The translations under genes and the position numbers were made by a program. Below the pieces are notes generated by a model. That model was not told the origin of the DNA. It was given only the letters and a program-made list of their open reading frames with translations, and did no database searches. A stretch of 64,000 nucleotides of DNA from Ferirhizobium litorale (GTDB taxonomy: Bacteria; Pseudomonadota; Alphaproteobacteria; Rhizobiales; Rhizobiaceae), in the NCBI GenBank assembly GCA_030028905.1, contig JALDYZ010000007.1, positions 1 through 64,000 of the forward strand, written 5' to 3'. Below are positions 63,301-64,000 of the stretch, one piece after another (positions within the stretch are counted from its first letter, which is position 1; every line of letters begins with the position of its first letter).

Positions 63301-64000
63301 GTAGCGGCCGAGATGCTGGAAGGCGGCCGCCTGCTGCGAGGTGACGCCGACATGGCGCATCTGCACCTGGGTGCGGGTCCAGGCGTGGACGATCTCGTGG
63401 CTGAAGGCGTCCGGATGGCGATAGCGGTCGATCGCCTTGTCGATCTCCTCGCGGTTGGGCGCGGCGATGGTCCAGAAGATCACCTTGACCTTCTTGCCCG
63501 CCGGCACCCGCACCACGCGACGCAGCGACAGCACCGGATCGAGGGTGAAGCCGTCGGATCCCGACAGCGTCGCACCCGGATCGAAGGCCGCCGCATCGCC
63601 GAGCGTGCGGCCACGGCCGAGGAAGCGGCGGCGGTCGGTTTCGAACTCGGTGGGACGCGCAGTCCCCGCATTGTCGACGATCAGGTGGGCGACGCACATG
63701 TCCGGTTCGTTCGGGTTGCGCTTGTTGCGCTCGGCGCGGATGACGTCGCCGCGGCGGCCGATCTCGCTCTTGACGAACATGCGCGAGAACAGCGGATGGG
63801 CGCTATCGGCGTCCTCCGTCGAGATCACCGGCTCCAGATACGACGTCACCTCGATGAAGCGGTCTTCCTGGCCCATGTTGATCAGGGTCAGGCGCCGCCC
63901 TTCGGCATCGTGCTCGGTTGCGACGATGCATTCCAGCTCGCTGGTGAGGTCGCCGACGGTCTTGGTGAACTCCGCCTTGTCGTCGCTGAAGAGCACCTTG
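60370..64000 (-). CDS. ndvB: cyclic beta-1,2-glucan synthase, C-terminal part (cut by window edge)
   Basis: The last 1209 residues of a protein that is about 2800 residues long in relatives; the start lies beyond 64000. The part seen covers the carbohydrate-binding and GH94 glycan phosphorylase-like modules of NdvB/ChvB, which set the ring size of the glucan. The catalytic-type aspartate is in LILGGDWNDGMNRVG; other family blocks are RSAFYQASGAYGFRDQLQDT, GYIKAYPPGVRENGGQYTHA and WSWYTGSAGWLYRVAVEGLLG. The glucosyltransferase and membrane parts are not in view. It works with NdvA, encoded 2.7 kb away in the opposite direction. No frame disruption is seen. Confidence 0.96.
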   Translation of the reverse strand, partial: KVLFSDDKAEFTKTVGDLTSELECIVATEHDAEGRRLTLINMGQEDRFIEVTSYLEPVISTEDADSAHPLFSRMFVKSEIGRRGDVIRAERNKRNPNEPDMCVAHLIVDNAGTARPTEFETDRRRFLGRGRTLGDAAAFDPGATLSGSDGFTLDPVLSLRRVVRVPAGKKVKVIFWTIAAPNREEIDKAIDRYRHPDAFSHEIVHAWTRTQVQMRHVGVTSQQAAAFQHLGRYLVYPDMHLRAEIAVVQSGLQSQTALWPLAISGDHPIFALRINDDMDIGIAKEALSAQEYLRLRGVTADLVIVNERAASYAQDMQHALDAACENLRRLGQADGLRQHIFAVRRDLMEESTWKALLAAARVVFHARNGKIVDQINRTTALLAPPRAIEPAESERPAPLVLSPVPSMRVREMPHQDDLEFWNGYGGFARNGSEYVVRLYGGQSTPQPWINVISNDRFGFHVSAEGAGFTWSRNSRDYQLTPWTNDPVINRPGEAFYVVDAETGAVLVPFAALSDRSETVFEARHGFGYSVFTSEQDGLELEVTQTVDHEQPAKLTRVVVRNRSGRRRRLKLYGYVEWILGNNPQRTAPFILSTSDRDTGAIFATNPYSIDYSGRSAFFVASENPDSFTTSRRDFIGKLGSIKAPKAVTTVSALSHASELDGDPCAALAFDIELSATGEKEVLFVLGDTDTEAEAVALVPEIRASTFEATLQRTHAHWTAFNGRIQVKTPDTAMNHLLNGWLPYQSLACRIMARSAFYQASGAYGFRDQLQDTLAFLVHDPALARRQILKAAGRQFREGDVQHWWLPQTGAGVRTMISDDVVWLGYAVHHYCSVTGDMSLLDEELPFLEGAALLPEQHDAFFRPEVSKDSAPVYEHAALALDLAVSRTGENGLPLILGGDWNDGMNRVGEKGRGVSVWLGWFLAGTLRDFIEIARQRGDTVRVDGWSSHLHRLKDALELAGWDGEYYRRGYFDDGTPLGSKDNAECRIDSIAQSWSVLSGEGDPERAAQAMDAVLSELVDEEAGIIRLFTPPFVETEQDPGYIKAYPPGVRENGGQYTHAATWVVQALAELGRGDDAWRCFQLLNPIHHASDKAAADLYRVEPYIVVADIYGADERTGRGGWSWYTGSAGWLYRVAVEGLLGIRRKGDRLFVTPVLPSSWDGFEADVAIGEASYRVVVTRKTDVEGYAVSVNDEPYGGDGVLLRTPEAVA

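Overview
The window looks like primary-chromosome DNA from an alphaproteobacterium of the order Rhizobiales, most likely Rhizobiaceae and close to Sinorhizobium/Ensifer. The signs are GC-rich coding, ndvA and ndvB (cyclic beta-1,2-glucan export and synthesis), a SAM-II riboswitch on metA, phbAB with phaR, a second RpoH factor with an EcfG-type promoter, a CtrA full site before minC and a GANTC (CcrM) cluster. No insertion sequence, phage, CRISPR array or conjugation gene was recognised. The genus assignment rests on family knowledge, not on a database search.

Layout. 1-0.4 kb: two tandem identical tRNA-Gly(GCC) genes, the first cut by the window edge. 0.5-4.2 kb: aldose epimerase, a metA-GNAT pair under a SAM-II riboswitch with an intrinsic terminator, and a polyphosphate kinase 2. 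4.5-9.5 kb: an SbmA/BacA-like ABC protein whose nucleotide-binding motifs are all degenerate, then an MFS/aldo-keto reductase operon divergent from a LysR regulator. 9.5-15.7 kb: a thiamine pyrophosphokinase-Uup pair divergent from thiBPQ, which sits behind a TPP riboswitch. 16-25 kb: an M48 lipoprotein protease, rpoH2, carD, fdxA, an S4 protein, a SUV3-like helicase, and two small envelope genes behind a stress promoter. 25-31 kb: phbBA/phaR (polyhydroxybutyrate), rpmF, a GST, mtgA and a prenyl synthase. 31-41.4 kb: a DUF1989 gene, LysR and sulfatase/phosphonate-ester hydrolase group, ispG, two exporters, a sensor-less winged-helix STAND protein and a LacI regulator. 41.4-46.5 kb: a translationally coupled Ugp-like ABC importer with a phosphodiesterase. 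46.7-48.7 kb: minCDE. 48.7-51 kb: a decayed gene, a DUF1398/MarR unit with a 17-bp perfect palindrome, and an ankyrin-cytochrome c fusion. 51-64 kb: pyc (TTG start), a solo LuxR with an intact acyl-homoserine-lactone pocket signature, ndvA, a low-GC orphan gene between 34-bp direct repeats, a TolB-like propeller, and the C-terminal 1209 residues of ndvB.

Regulation is unusually readable: two riboswitches with visible expression platforms, two EcfG (general stress) promoters (rpoH2 and a DUF3309 gene), a CtrA site at minC, clear LysR and MarR palindromes, a candidate PhaR operator, and several strong terminators. The least explained items are the ATPase-dead SbmA-like protein, the GANTC cluster beside the helicase, the hairpin-rich 0.7 kb between the TolB-like gene and ndvB, and the orphan gene between direct repeats.
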